Shown one piece after another: positions 19,798-31,991 of a stretch of DNA of 64,000 nucleotides (position 1 is the first letter of the stretch; each line of letters opens with the position of its first letter). This DNA is from Apricaphanius iberus (taxonomy: Eukaryota; Chordata; Actinopteri; Cyprinodontiformes; Aphaniidae), in contig JAPXFQ010000176.1 of the NCBI GenBank assembly GCA_028564705.1, forward strand, positions 62,001 to 126,000. Direction: 5' to 3'. The notes beneath the pieces were generated by a model, which was not told the origin of the DNA, made no database searches, and was given only the letters and a program-made list of their open reading frames with translations. A program made the position numbers and the translations under genes.

Positions 19798-22700
19798 ATT
19801 GTATTTTTATTTGTTTACGTCGGTACTGTTTGTGTTGTGTCCAGATAAACCCCCCAGACATTCATCAGGATCCATTCTCGTACATTTCTTTCCATGTGAA
19901 AGCAGCCAAAAGGCAATGATCCGATAGAAAAGTAGTGCATTTGAAAAGACAACTACAGTTAAGACCAAATGGGATTGTCCGTAAATATCCAGAACATCTA
20001 CCTCAAAAGGGCTTGATTTGCACCTAGCAGGTGCAATTGACAGCCTCCACCTCCAGCTTGATGGACACTCCACAGCTCCATCGGAACTTCTGGTGAAAAT
20101 TTCCATAACAAGGAAGAAAACAGGAGCAAAGGACAAACAGACACAAACACAGACAAATTCCTCAAACTCCTAACACTGACAGGTGGTAACACACATGGAT
20201 GACTTCTCTGGATAGTTATGACAACACTTTCTACTGTAATGTCTAATGTAATAAGAAATGTGTTTTAGAATTGCAGTAAATGCTTAATAAAATCTCACCC
20301 TGAAATTTGACCTGACACTTAACTACACAATGAAAGTAATTTTTTCGACAGTTGTGGGTTGGCTACACAACCTGGTTAAGAATATACTTCTAGTATTTAT
20401 GTTTCAGATTTACATTTTAGATTTTGTTTTGCTTGCAATTAAGTTACTTTAAGAATGTCATTGTATGTTACAAACTTCCCACACTGAACCTTTAGCAGTC
20501 CCAGCGCCATGGGCGGGCATCAAGGGGCAGTGCTCGCCCACAGAGACAACTGTGCCCGCCCTGGAAAGCTGAAGTAATCGGGCCAAGCGCCATGGGCAGC
20601 TTGGCAATGTATTGACTGTTGTACACACTCTGTACCACTTGGTGGTGGTAGTGCAACAATTTGTTGTCAGCAGGCCATTTATAAACACAAAGAATACGGA
20701 GGAGAAGCACGCTTTGTGGCTAGCTTGCATTCTACCAGTAGTTCTGATGAAAGTTAGTGAGAGATCCAGACACGGAAGGGAATTATGAAGGTGTTGAGCA
20801 GCAGACGATGTTGGATTTTAGACTTAAGACTTGTTATGGACATGGGGGCCGGATTGAACAAATGAAACTTGCGACTGCCGCGGCTGGCGCTGCGAGTAAC
20901 TGCAGTCACCGCGGGAGTGAGCACGAAAAGTAAATAAATCAGTGACTTGGCATACTTTCAAGTCACCGCACATTTTGCACATTGCCAGCTGTACAACAAC
21001 AAGCAACATGTCTAGTGACAAAGTGAGTAATAGTGTTTAATCAACCACGTCTGACATCATCAGCACCCACACCCTGGGTGGGGTTGGCAAAAGGGCTTCT
21101 GTGTGGAGTTTGCATGTTCTCCCCATGTTCCCTTGAGTAGTTAATGTGAGCTACTCCCACAAAAACATGCATCAGTTCTGGGCTATATACTGCCTCCTCC
21201 TGGCTGACCGAGACGCCTGAGGGGTTGGAGAGGATATGGCTGGAATAGTGTGATCCTTCCAAACGCTATGTCCAGCTGGGGGAACCCCACCCCCTCGGGT
21301 GACAAAATGGGCCTGCTCACTCCTCAAACAGGAAGGAGGCTTGAGCTTCAGTGCGGGGCCCTCCTGCGGTCAGCAGAGGGAAGGCAATGCCCAGGACTGT
21401 ACTTAGGTAGGAACACTGGGGTGATAATAATGGGGGGAAAAACGTGGGATTAAAAAAAAAACATTTAAAAAAATACGTTTTTGTTTGAGATCGCTGTTCT
21501 GGGTTTTAGAATCCCTCTTTAATCGGTAAGTTTTTACTTAATGCTTTTTTTGTGATTTGACAAAGGCTTAACCTGTGCCTAAAGCTATGATTTATATTGA
21601 CTGGCATACATAATTTTAATCACGAGCAGAGATGGGATGGTGTCGAATCTCAACCCGGGAGCTTGGTCTTTACCTCCAGTGGGTTTTTGATTTTTCCCCT
21701 TAAATATCTCAAACTTTCTGGTGCTGAGGCGAGCTCTGGGAGGTTAGGCGGGTTTTCTTTCAAAATAGAAGTCGGCAACTGACATCTTGTAGCAGCTAGG
21801 AAACAATATCCAAATAGTTTACAGCAGAATTGAACACACCAGCGAGTAGCAATATTGTAACCTGCAGCTTACGCGCTGCACCAGTAACGCTTAGAATTTG
21901 CGTGTTTCCACTGTTGGAGCTTCAGTGTGATTTAACTACATGTTTTTCTGACTGTGTCGTCATATACAATCGGCCCTTTAGGTAATCCGCAAAAGACATC
22001 CATGTATCAGTTTCAGACGCAAGTTGTGTCACTGCTCAGAGCAGCAGAAATTAGAGATCGACATAGAAGAAGTAGGACTTTATGTTTCTGCTGTTGTCAT
22101 AAACTGCTTCATGAGTAACTTATTTGAACAAAGTCACTTATTTGGCGATGGCTGCTTTTTCCCCCTCATTTATAATTTATCACTCCGACTTAACCACAGC
22201 CAAGCTAAGCGACTTGATCATTTCCAAAGCATTTACCCAAAATAATCTATAGAGGGAGATGGTTCAATCACGTACACGAGCAGACACACACACAGCAAGT
22301 GCTTGACAACGGCTCGTCCGCGGCTCATTCTGGAGTACGAAAACAAACTTTCTTATCACTGATGTATCATTCAGGAAATTCCCGAACGTACATCGGCCAA
22401 CCCACCTCTAAAAGAATGGGAAATATGTAACACACTGCTGATGGGAGATAAAAATGTGAACGGGTTAAATAAAACTTCTCCCCCAAAAAATAAGCCAATG
22501 CTTGCCCAGGTAAATTCCCCTGGCGCCGGGGCTGACCTCTAGCACCCTCTATCCTTTGTGACACACTAATCTTCTTTTATTGCTTTAACACCAACCTAAA
22601 AAATCCCATTAAAGAGTGCTGCACACAATTTTAAAGGTAAAACATTATTCTTGCAGGTATGTCTGAAAAGCATACAACTGTTGATTTAAACTGTTGGTGT

Positions 22701-23700
22701 GATGATTTATGTGCTCAGAATTTAAAATTATAAAAGAAAAATATCACCATCAAAATTGCACATGACTAACACTTAGATATGACTGTGAAGTGTTATCTCT
22801 GTATGGTGATTACATTTTTTAGTGCATCAGCACAGGAGCAATCCTTTTGTAAGCTCCCACTTGAAATTTCCACACCTTAGTTTAGCTGATACAGCACTTT
22901 TCTGTAATTCTATGCACATGTGAGAAGTGCCTGCAGTCAACTGTCATCATTCAAAGCAAACTATCAAGGCAAAGGAGATAGCAGGCATCCATTTAGCTGA
23001 TCTGTGTGTCTACAGCCAAGCCGTCTAACACATCACTTGGAGGTAGAAAACAAACAGAATATGACTTGATTAAATGCAGGGTTGCTGTAGTGACTGATTT
23101 GGCTGTAAGCTATGAAAGAGTAATTTTTGCTTTAATTCACCATAATTAGATGGTGACAAGAAAAAACCTCCACATGCTCCTATATGGGGAGCATTAATGA
23201 TTATTAGAGACTCCAATACAAACACACATTAGTCCATTCCTCTACATCAACCCACGCTCTCAGACCAGCCTGAGCAAAACTGGTTAGCACCAGTCTGATG
23301 AGTCATACTTTGCTGCAGGGGAAGCCCGGGAAATATTAATCACTTCCTCCCATGAGTAGCTCTGTCTGTTTGGAATGTTTTTAACTATAAATAAACTCAC
23401 AGCCACTTTTTTCTCTGTTTTCCATGCAAAGATTTGCTTGGATTCCAAAATAAATAAATAATAAATATAAACCCAAAATACAGGGATTCTAAAGTTTCTC
23501 AGAACATTTTTTTCTAATTCAACAAGTTATCACTAATCATAAACTTCTAAAAGTCAACACCAGTCCTTTTAAATTGTCTCGTGTTTTTAATGCAATATAA
23601 CAAAGCCTGATCTTTTGTCATCTTTAGCTGATGGTGTGCAAAAGAGCTAAATGGAAACCAAGTGAGTGGTGTTAAATAAGGATAAAAAAGACTTGAGCTT
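19798..23700. other. Long non-coding stretch
   Basis: No gene is recognised. A frame of 109 codons on the minus strand (20136-19807) has no similarity I know. 21080-21300 resembles a dispersed fish repeat containing GGAGTTTGCATGTTCTCCCC. 20505-20600 is a GC-rich block with repeated 'gcgccatgggc'. The rest, 21480-23700, shows only AT-rich DNA with occasional A-runs. Confidence 0.45.
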
Positions 23701-23717
23701 TAGTGGAAAAAAAAACA

Positions 23718-23723
23718 TTTATT
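23718..23723 (-). terminator. Polyadenylation signal AATAAA for tcim
   Basis: Minus-strand AATAAA about 590 nt downstream of the tcim stop, giving a transcript of about 950 nt for this intronless gene. Confidence 0.6.
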
Positions 23724-24309
23724 TACAAAGGACAATCGAAAAATGTCAGACGTATAAATCAGTAATCTATCACAGTGTGGTCTTAAATTAATAACCACAA
23801 ATCAGTAGTGTTCATACAACAAAATGAAGCCCAGAGAATTTGCGTCTGTTAAGAACAGACATTCGTGTAAAGGCAAGTTCTTCAGCATAGTCTCCAAATG
23901 CAGGTGTAATGCAGCATCATTAACACAGTGACGTGCAGGATGCTGCTCCACCTTAACGCATCCATAGAAATGCGTGTATGCATCCGTGCATGGATTTTAT
24001 TTTAAAGATGAGCATTTCTTCGTTTCAAATTCCCAGTCACTACTTGTTGGCCAACCTAGTTCCAGGTAGGACGCTGCTGGTGGCTGATCCTCCATTCATA
24101 ACACCGTAGCTGCCGCTTGTTATCCTTGAAGCGTGCCGCGACACCTTCTCATTGAATCGCACCTTATGCCGCGTTCCCAGGTTCCAGAAGAGTCCTCGGT
24201 GCAGCTTCGACGCAGTAAAATCGGGATATTTTTTTTTCTCTCTCACTTGGCTCATTCCTAGAACCGAGAAATTCAGATACACGGTTGGTGAAGTATTACT
24301 GCAGGGGAG

Positions 24310-24612
24310 TCAGCGCAGTTTGAGCACCTGCCGGACCGTACTCGCGATCCGGAGGAACTTATCCTTCTTTCGCTGCTTTAGAGCCATCAGCGCCCGGGCC
24401 GTTTCGTCCGGGTCCAGCGTATAGGAAAATATGCTCCGCACCCTCTCCTCCGCTTTCATGTCTCCCGTTTTCTGGAAGAGCCTCATCAGCTTTTCCTGGT
24501 TCACGTTCTCGAATATATTTGCGACGGCCTTCTTGCGGTGTGCCGTGTCGAACTTGTTGCCGTGGACAGAGGGGCTGACCCGGCGGGACTCAGAGTACGC
24601 GTATGAAGACAT
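24310..24612 (-). CDS. tcim: Transcriptional and immune response regulator (TCIM, C8orf4/TC1 homologue)
   Basis: Single-exon gene for a 100-residue basic protein. It contains the family hallmark RVSPSVHGNKFDTAHRKKAV, then IFENVNQEKLMRLFQKTGD, and the ALMALKQRKKDKFLRI region near the C-terminus. It aligns along its length with mammalian TCIM (about 106 residues, from memory), a small, largely disordered nuclear protein linked to Wnt/beta-catenin signalling and inflammatory gene expression. The start is the ATG at 24612 (MSSYAYSESRRVSPS); seven more in-frame codons upstream begin with TTG and have no ATG. A TATA-like box lies about 60-70 bp upstream and AATAAA about 590 bp downstream. The frame is intact with no neighbours within 10 kb on either side that look functional. 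Teleosts can have two copies; which one this is cannot be told here. Confidence 0.92.
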   Translation of the reverse strand: MSSYAYSESRRVSPSVHGNKFDTAHRKKAVANIFENVNQEKLMRLFQKTGDMKAEERVRSIFSYTLDPDETARALMALKQRKKDKFLRIASTVRQVLKLR

Positions 24613-24671
24613 TTTTCTCCTGGTGGTTTGCAACCTCCAATGCGTTGCTCCAACGCTGGTGGCTTAGTGTG

Positions 24672-24682
24672 CACTTTTTAAC
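24672..24682 (-). promoter_or_regulatory. TATA-like box of tcim
   Basis: Minus strand GGTTAAAAAGTG, placed so that transcription would start about 30-40 nt before the ATG at 24612. The next 200 bp upstream are GC-rich and CpG-containing. Confidence 0.45.
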
Positions 24683-24689
24683 CTGGAGC

Positions 24690-26800
24690 AGCCGCCGAGG
24701 ATTTAGTGCTGGAGCGAATGTAGTGTGATGGACTACGGTCTTCTGGTGTCTATGCGTCCACAGTGGGCCGCGCTTTGCCAGAAAACTTCAGTGGTGACAT
24801 CAGCTGTCGCGGAGCAGAATCAGGCGCCGCCCGGTTCTCATGATGTCAAACAGAGACCGCAGCACGGCCAAATGAAACAATAGTAGCCTACAAAATTCAA
24901 TGAATCATTGCGATCGCTACCAAAAAGCTGGTCTGTTTTATTCTGTTGAGCCTCCACATGGGGACATGTGTAAATTTGAATAAGAGTTCAATTTTAAATA
25001 GTTTGTCTAAATATAAGAGTTTTAAGCTGTCTTGTGGACCCTAGAGACAAAACACAAATCCCAAAACACATGCAAACTTCACAAAGCAAGTGCTCCAGGA
25101 TTTTCGTGGCAGTAATTAGCTCGAGTTGCAATATAATAAGTAGGCTAGTTCTTTTAGAAAATGGAGCAGACCACTGGCTGACTTAACTGGCGGAAAAGAT
25201 AGAACAACACTTCATGAGAAACATGATTCCCAGAATGTTCTTTGTTTAAATTGTTTTTATTATTCATATATGTAAAGTTTATGGCAAACTTTTGACAGTT
25301 CTGAACTATGATGAAGTGAGCCGCCACTTCCTGTCCCACCTTGCACTGATTTCAGACACCCAGCTGTTAGCGCATGCTCTACACATTGATGAGAGATTGC
25401 ATGCTCAGTCGGGCTCAGTGAGAGATTAATGAAGTTTATTTGTCTTAACACATAAGGAGATAAAGTTGTATCATCATTAGTATTATTATCCTGCCTTTTT
25501 ATAAATCAACGTGTCGTCGGCGACACGTTTCTGAATGCGCATTTTGAATCACCGTAATTGTGCAACAGTTTGTGCTATCAGATAAAATTAAACATGTTTA
25601 GAAAGAAAAGAAAAAAAACTTGCGCTTTTAAGTCTGCCTAGTGTTATTACGGTAATTTACTGCAGGAAGCCCGCGAATCTGCTTGTTTGTTCTCCCCTTG
25701 CCGCAGATGCAAACAAGGCATATTGTGTTTCTTAATGTCAAGGCGCCTCGCCTACCAAGGCACTGGAACAGACTTGCCTTACGTGACCGCGGCTGCCAGC
25801 TTACGTGCTCTGTTTACCATCATAGCAGCATTTTAGTGTAGTAATATTACTTCAACCATGGAACTGGAAATGTGTAACGATTGCTTTACTGTTCTTTTTA
25901 TATATCTCAGTTAAATCAAATGTGCAAACGAATCAGTACCTGGTATCCACCGAAGCTGCAACTACTAAGCAACTAACCAACCATATTTAACTGCTTTGGA
26001 TCTAATAAATAATAATAATAAAAATAAAACAAACATTTTAGATATAAGCCCGATGGTTAACATTAGTTGACTTACATTTAAAATAGAAATTTACCCCCGA
26101 AGTAGCTGCTGTATTCTGGGAAGTTTTTGACCGACAGAAGGCATGAAGGCACGTCTGATGTATCCTTGGTTAGTTAGCTAAACGGCTAACAAACGGAGGA
26201 CAGATTCCTCGGTAGAACATGAACATTGGAAGACGCTTTGGCGGTCCCTGATGACGTATCTCCTAGGCAACCGGCAAGGCGAGGTTCCTGGGCATTGAGA
26301 AACACCCAGAGAGAGGAAAAAAAAGAGAGCCAAAACTGATCATAGGGTTGGAGATCATATGTGAAAAACAACCCTCCCGGATTACAAAACATCCAAGAGG
26401 TAGCTGGTTGGTTTTGAGTTTGAAGGAGAAGCTGCAATTTCTTGTGAAAACAGGTAACTTTTGACTGATTGAATGTTATTTTGATTTGAATTTCTGGATG
26501 AATGAAGCTTGCTAGTATATAGAAAGTCAGTTTTTTTTTTTACGTTGTACACATAATTGGATGCTTTGATACAGAAGGTGTGTTTATTTTGTTCTTTTAG
26601 AACAGTTTATTTTGTTTGAAAATTAGCAAAACTTACATCCAATTGCACTTTTTATGTATAAATCTGAACTATTGTGCACTATACAGATGTCATGTTTTAC
26701 TACAGTTTACCACCCTGCATGCATGTCTCCATAGTTTACTATGCAGCATTTTCCGTTTAATTTACACACCAGCTAATATTTTTTTTTTGCACTACTTTTA
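24690..26800. other. tcim upstream region and non-coding DNA
   Basis: 24690-24880 is GC-rich promoter-proximal sequence. The remainder shows no gene or recognised element. A possible donor-like GTAACT at about 26453 follows an open stretch, but I could not build a gene from it. Confidence 0.4.
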
Positions 26801-26950
26801 GTCTTTTGTGATGAGGAGCAGCTGGGAGAGGAAGATGAGCTTCAAGGCCTACCAGAAGAGGCTGTAGGGATGATGGGGGTTCTGATCAAGTTGAGAGGGA
26901 CTACAGCCATTCACCACATCATCACAGCAGAACCAGATGTAGTTCTATAC
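26801..26950 (+). other. Weak candidate exon, cut by a MITE
   Basis: After a T-rich tract ending TTTTAG the frame reads VFCDEEQLGEEDELQGLPEE and stays open (AVGMMGVLIKLRGTTAIHHI...) until the MITE at 26951. The acidic composition looks protein-like. I do not recognise it; it could be a remnant of a transposase exon. Confidence 0.25.
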
Positions 26951-27157
26951 CAGGGGTCTCCAAGGCTGGTGCTCTGCCAGTTTTGGGTGTGTCTCTCCTC
27001 CAACACAGCTGATTCAAATTGTCCAACTTCCCCTCATCATGGCAAAGTTCTGCAGAGGCCTGTTAACAAGCAATCAGTGATTCTGGTATTTTGAACCAGC
27101 GTAAGAACTAAAAAATGCAGGGTAGTGGCCCTTGAGGCCTGGATTTGGGGATCCCTG
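26951..27157. mobile_element. hAT-type MITE, 207 bp
   Basis: Ends CAGGGGTCTCCAAGG and, on the other strand, CAGGGATCCCCAAATCC. Flanks TTCTATAC (26943-26950) and ATCTATTC (27158-27165) match at 6 of 8 positions. No coding content. Confidence 0.7.
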
Positions 27158-27224
27158 ATCTATTCTGTTGGAATTTTTAATTCATGATGAAAAACCTGTA
27201 CTTCATGTTAATCTGCGCTGTTTT

Positions 27225-27775
27225 GTTTTCACTAAAACTCTAAGATCTAATTCCGATTTTGGGTTTTTCTTCATTTCAAACTTCTTTTACACTGGTTTAG
27301 TATACAGTATATAGTAAAATAATGCCAGATACAAAGCATTTCCTCATGTGACATTTTCTACACATTTTATAGTTAAAAAAAGAAGAAAAATGCCAAGCGG
27401 ACATTTTGAGGTTTAGTTTTTTTTGTTGGCCTGTTTTTTTGCAAAAGAGAGAAGGAAAAGATAACTTGTAAATATTCTATACTGTTGACATTATTCATTC
27501 ATAAAGAAAAATCAGTACTTCATGTTCATCAACAGTGTTTTCTTTTCATTAAAACTATAAAATCTAATTCCGATTTTGGGTTTTTTGTCATTTCAAACGT
27601 CTTATTATACAGTATATTGTAAAATAATGCCAGATATTGAAAGTACAAAGTTTTCTGGAAAAAGTATGCAAAGCATTTTCCTATGTGACATTTTCTGCCC
27701 ATTTTATTGTTAAAAAACAAAATAAAAATACCAGGCGGAGGTTTTGAGACTGAGGTGTTAAAGGGTTAAATAGCT
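27225..27775. repeat. Diverged direct repeat, about 150-180 bp, two copies
   Basis: Copies start near 27234 and 27546. Both contain 'atctaattccgattttgggt', then 'acagtatat.gtaaaataatgccagata' and 'ttcct.atgtgacattttct'. The second ends 'gttaaagggttaa', reminiscent of a TTAA-targeted piggyBac terminus, but no partner end was identified. Confidence 0.6.
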
Positions 27776-28040
27776 TAGCCCCAAAGATTTTTGAAGACCT
27801 GTTCTCACCATAGAAACTCTTCAGACCTCTGAGGTCCTCCAACTCTAGCTTACTAATCATCTCTAGTGCTGTTTTTGTTGTTTTCCCTACTGTCAAATTT
27901 TTTGCTTTTCTTAATTGGTGTTTTAACTTTGTCTTATGTTCAATGCTTTTCATTGATTCTTTATCACCAAATCACGTAAAGCACCTTGAATTACTGTGTT
28001 GTTGAAAGTGTGCTATACAAATAAAATTGCCATATTTTTG
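27765..28040 (+). mobile_element. L2-like LINE 3' end (second family)
   Basis: It carries a broken LRSSNSSLLI-like coding tail and the same 3' terminus as 50644-50708: 'gtaaagcaccttgaatt' and 'gtgctatacaaataaaattg'. Stops and deletions are present. Confidence 0.65.
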
Positions 28041-28850
28041 TCAATAATTAAAAGTTGGCCTGCCTCAGACAATGTTCTTTGACCTTCTTTGAGCTTTTAA
28101 CACCCGAGCAGTTTCTCGATTATTTTTTCTCTCAAATTTTTTCTGCTCAACTAATTCATTGGGATGTGCATTTTTAGACTAAACTGTAACATTCAAAGCT
28201 TTTTTTTTTTAAAGTGAACATTGGTTGTTTATCAGCTTCATCAGCTTATTACTTTTCAAAAAGGGAGGCTACATAACGTCTTCTTTGTCTCCTGCACAGT
28301 TTTTCTTTTCAACTCTAGAGCCGTATGAAATCCATTAAATTATTTTAGAAGTGCTTTATTTAAAACGTTCCACTTTTTCTATTTAGATTTTTCTGAATTC
28401 TACTTTTTTCATTGCAACCATATTTAAACCAAAAAGTTGGTAATTATGGTGGATGAAAAAGATTTATCAAATAAATAACCAAAACCAAAGAAATCCACAT
28501 TTACTGTTATTCACAGCTGTTTTCATAAATTTAAAAGTGATGTGGTTCCAGCATTTCACCTGATTTTTAAAGAACTAAAACATCTCATGTGCAAAACGAA
28601 GAATCTCATTATTTTCATAGTATAAAAAAATATCTTACCACCAAATCAAATCTCATAAAGAGACCTGGAAACAGTAAATATTCATATTAGTTCCATATTG
28701 ATCAATACCTTTATTCATTTTTATTTCCTACTCCTTCCCATAAGCCAGAGAAATAAATATATCAGTGTTTTTGTGTGTTTTTTGTGTCTTTATTTGTTTG
28801 TCTGAAGGGGAAGTAACAAAGACTGCAGACATCTAGACAGTGGCAGAGAG
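28041..28850. other. Non-coding AT-rich stretch
   Basis: No coding or repeat signal recognised apart from homopolymer runs. Confidence 0.45.
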
Positions 28851-29040
28851 AGGCAGATGAAAAAGAAGCTGCAGGGCATTCTAGTTAATTCGAAGCACTT
28901 GCTCTATGATGTACTGACCAGCCAGAGAAGCAGCTGCAGTGAAAGGTTGATATCTCTTAGATGCAGGACTGAGGTTGAGAAGATTGTCCGTGCAGCCATT
29001 AGGCTGTTCAACAAAAACAACATGTTTCTTAAATTATTTA
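28851..29040 (+). mobile_element. Possible LINE ORF2 C-terminal fragment
   Basis: The frame from 28857 reads ...CSERLISLRCRTEVEKIVRA followed by AIRLFNKN. This resembles the 'RL..PRC.T....SFVP.AIRLFN' end of some fish LINE proteins. The call rests on this short pattern only. Confidence 0.35.
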
Positions 29041-29217
29041 TTTGGTATTGTTTTGTTTTAAGAAACTATTGAGAAACTATACATGTTCTGAATTTCAGAA
29101 TCCTAGGTGAAAGCATTGTTTGAGGATAGGGGTATGCAAAGCAGCTGGTATTTGTATTTGTTGAGGTGGGGAAATATTTGTACTTGAGTAAAATTCCAAA
29201 TAGGCATATCCTCCTGA

Positions 29218-30275
29218 CTACCAGGACAAAGACTGGCAGTCATTCTTATACTGCAGCCATGAGTTTGTGATTGCCAGGTCAAAAAAGTGGAAAGCTGTAC
29301 ATTTCCGGGTGCGAGAGGCCATTCTGTAGAAACTCAACATTCGGTCAACCAAGTCCACACCACCCATGTTGGTATTGTACTCAGCAATTGCATGTGGCCT
29401 TGACACCTGGACAAAACTTTTGTCTTTCTTGGACCATCTTCTGCGTGTGTCATGAGGTTCAATGCCATAGGCAGAGTATGCCAGGACAAGTGGCTTGTTT
29501 TCAAACCACTTTATCACAGCAAGTTCAGGAGGGCTCCGTCTGATTACCATCTCTGATGCCCCTCTTCCTTTCTTTTTGAAGAGTTTGTCCCCTATGATCT
29601 TGCACTCCTTTGGAACTTTGTTTTTCATGAGGGTTCCAGTGCCTGTCATCCCTTTTGCCATCTGGGTGTCGAGGAGGTTGATCGTAAAGAACCTGTTGAA
29701 GAACAGGTGGACTCCTTTGGGAAAAGTTACTGTCAAATAAAGAACAGCTTGCTCTCCAATGCCCTTTCCTACTGTGACTCTGAAGGTAGTCTTGCCTTGG
29801 TAGACCACAAAGTCTAAGACCAGACCAGTGGGTGCGGCCAAGACAAACACCTTCAGTCCAGTTGGGTTAGGCTTGCCCGGTACATACTGGCGCACTGTGC
29901 ATCGACCAGTAAATGGGATAATTTGCTCATCAATGCACAATTTTCCTTTTCTATGTAGACTTAGACATCCTTGCCTTACTTTGGTCAAGAGAGGTCTGAT
30001 TCTCCACAAGAGATCACTTGCTTTTTCATCTTCTGAAACGTCAAGGTCGTTGACAATCTTAATGAAACTTCTTGGCTTGTAAAACCGATTTCTGGTCATG
30101 GATTCTGCCACAATTTGAACTCTGGTATTTTTTAGGCCCAATACATTTGAATATTTGGATATCTTAGACCGCCCATGTAAATAGAATTCCCAAAGAATGT
30201 TTTCAGTTCTTCAGGAGTTGTATTTAGGGTTGCTCCAGACACAAGGACTTCACGCTGATTTGTGCAAAGGGCCAT
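29218..30275 (-). pseudogene. piggyBac-type transposase (PGBD4-like), frameshifted and missing one catalytic Asp
   Basis: The main frame (30141-29218, about 307 codons) covers the DDE_Tnp_1_7 core: [12 protein letters not shown] with the first catalytic Asp, then [17 protein letters not shown], and the [12 protein letters not shown] motif with the third. An upstream segment in another frame, 30275 to about 30133, holds the N-terminal part ([15 protein letters not shown], then [20 protein letters not shown]). The two are separated by a frameshift near an A-run. At the second catalytic position, where active relatives have D in a 'FDRFFT' context, the sequence has FFNRFFT, so Asp is replaced by Asn. 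No TTAA-flanked ends could be assigned. This is a dead piggyBac copy, not a domesticated gene, judging by the frameshift. Confidence 0.8.
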
Positions 30276-30460
30276 TCCTTCAAACACAGAGTCACCAGTT
30301 TACCGCTTAAAATAATCCATTGGGATCCAGTTTTGGCGTGTCCCATCAACAAGTTGCAGTAAAATTTTCTCTGCTTCTGAGAATGACTCCCTTTCTTACA
30401 TTTGAAAAAAAACAGAACAAATTGGAGGAAATAACTACATATGTCCACTACAGAGGACAT

Positions 30461-31187
30461 TTTTTAAATAATTAAATTCTATACTAATATATACCTAAAA
30501 TAATTCAGATAATGCTTTGATGTGTTCTTAAGAGACTTATATAAAATATGCAAACAACATTTTAAGCCAAAATTTGCTCAATAAAAACTATTAAAGTAAA
30601 ATGTGCTGGCAGAGACGAAGGCCATTTTCCTGAATGAGGAAGTGAAAGGTACCAAAGCCCCACCCCTTCATATTTGGTATCATTGAAAAGCTCGAAATGT
30701 CCTCTGTAGTTAAAGAAGGGAGTTGCGTAGTAGTATGCAGTGGGTAAGAGATATTCAGATTATAAAATTTCCTCCACAGAGGACTTCTAATTTATGTTAT
30801 CAGTTTTACTACTTACGAATGCTGTAATCAGTAGTTAATGCAGTGTTTGGCCTCTACATTCTTTATACTGAAAGGATAATTTATCTAATCTGATCTTTGG
30901 GCAATTTTGAACACAAGGAGTGTTTGTTTTTATGTGTGTTTAATGTATTATATGAGCTGCACTTGTATTTAAAATCTTTACAGCTTAATCATAACGTACT
31001 TTCTGTCGTCCATTACTCCTTGAGGGGGAAATGCATTCACAAGCCTAGAAAAAACTAAAACAACGTTGTGATAGTAGGCAGAGATGCCATGAAAAGTTAC
31101 AGCCTTTGAATGCAGCCCCATGTGACTCTTTGACGAAAAAAGTTAGTTAGCTAACACATGGTTTTAGCTATGTTACCTCAAATAATA
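30461..31187. other. Non-coding stretch upstream of the piggyBac remnant
   Basis: It contains an inverted pair: 'actacagaggacattt' at about 30449 and its complement 'aaatgtcctctgtagtt' at about 30695. These may be sub-terminal repeats of the piggyBac element. Nothing else stands out. Confidence 0.4.
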
Positions 31188-31991
31188 GGGTGACATCAGG
31201 TAATTTGGGACATCAGGTAAAATGGGAGAAATAAGGTTTCAACCCTTTATCTCTTTAAATATCAGCAGCCCAAAAAATGCATGTTACTACCTTTAATCTG
31301 CTGTTTCTGTTTGTAATATACAATAATTGTTATTGGTCTGAAGTATCAGAGATGGGAGGAGCCAAGCTTAAAAATCTAATCTTCCGAAACAATGAAGGTG
31401 AGACCCCTGACATGTGAATTTTATCTTTGTGATTAAAAGGATATTGCAGCTAAAGTAATGGGAATGTAACAAAAAACCTAAATGAAATGTATATTGTTGT
31501 GTGTTAGGTTTAGCTTAATGTCAAAATGATTAAGCAGTATGATATAATTTTTCATGGAAATCGAATTTTAGCTAATGTGGTGTGCTTCAGGCAAAATGGG
31601 ACAACATTTTCAGCTAAAGGATGAAGGATTTGTGAGCAAAGACTGCAATGAGTAGGCCCATACGTTATGTATTCAAATAAATAATAAATATGTTGTTGTT
31701 TTTGATTGATACAATCTTTTTTTTAATTCAACTTGTAGGCCTAGGTCTGCTTCAAAATCGGTTCTAGTTTCGGGGTAGTCAAGTTACTGTACTGAGGGTG
31801 TTTTAAAGAACACAATGTTTGTTTAATTGATAACTGACTTCATTAACTAAATAATTAATTGATGATTGATAACTAACTTTATGAACTAATAAACTGTATT
31901 GCTATTCTTCAATTTTGTTGCCAATTCTTCAATCCACATCACCTGTCCCATTTGACCTGAACAACTGTCCCATTTACCTGAACCTCTACCC
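31188..31991. mobile_element. Non-autonomous DNA element with repeated GGTAAATGGGACA ends
   Basis: The left end starts GGGTGACATCAGGTAATTTG with a second 'catcaggtaaaatggga'. The right end, read on the other strand, starts GGGTAGAGGTTCAGGTAAAT and also has a second copy, 'tcaggtcaaatgggacag'. A fifth copy lies internally at about 31587. Two repeats at each end in inverted orientation indicate a DNA transposon. I could not establish a target duplication or the superfamily. Confidence 0.55.

Noticed and set aside
19807..20136. 109-codon minus-strand frame
   Set aside because: No recognisable domain, no splice or promoter context, and it lies in repeat-derived DNA.
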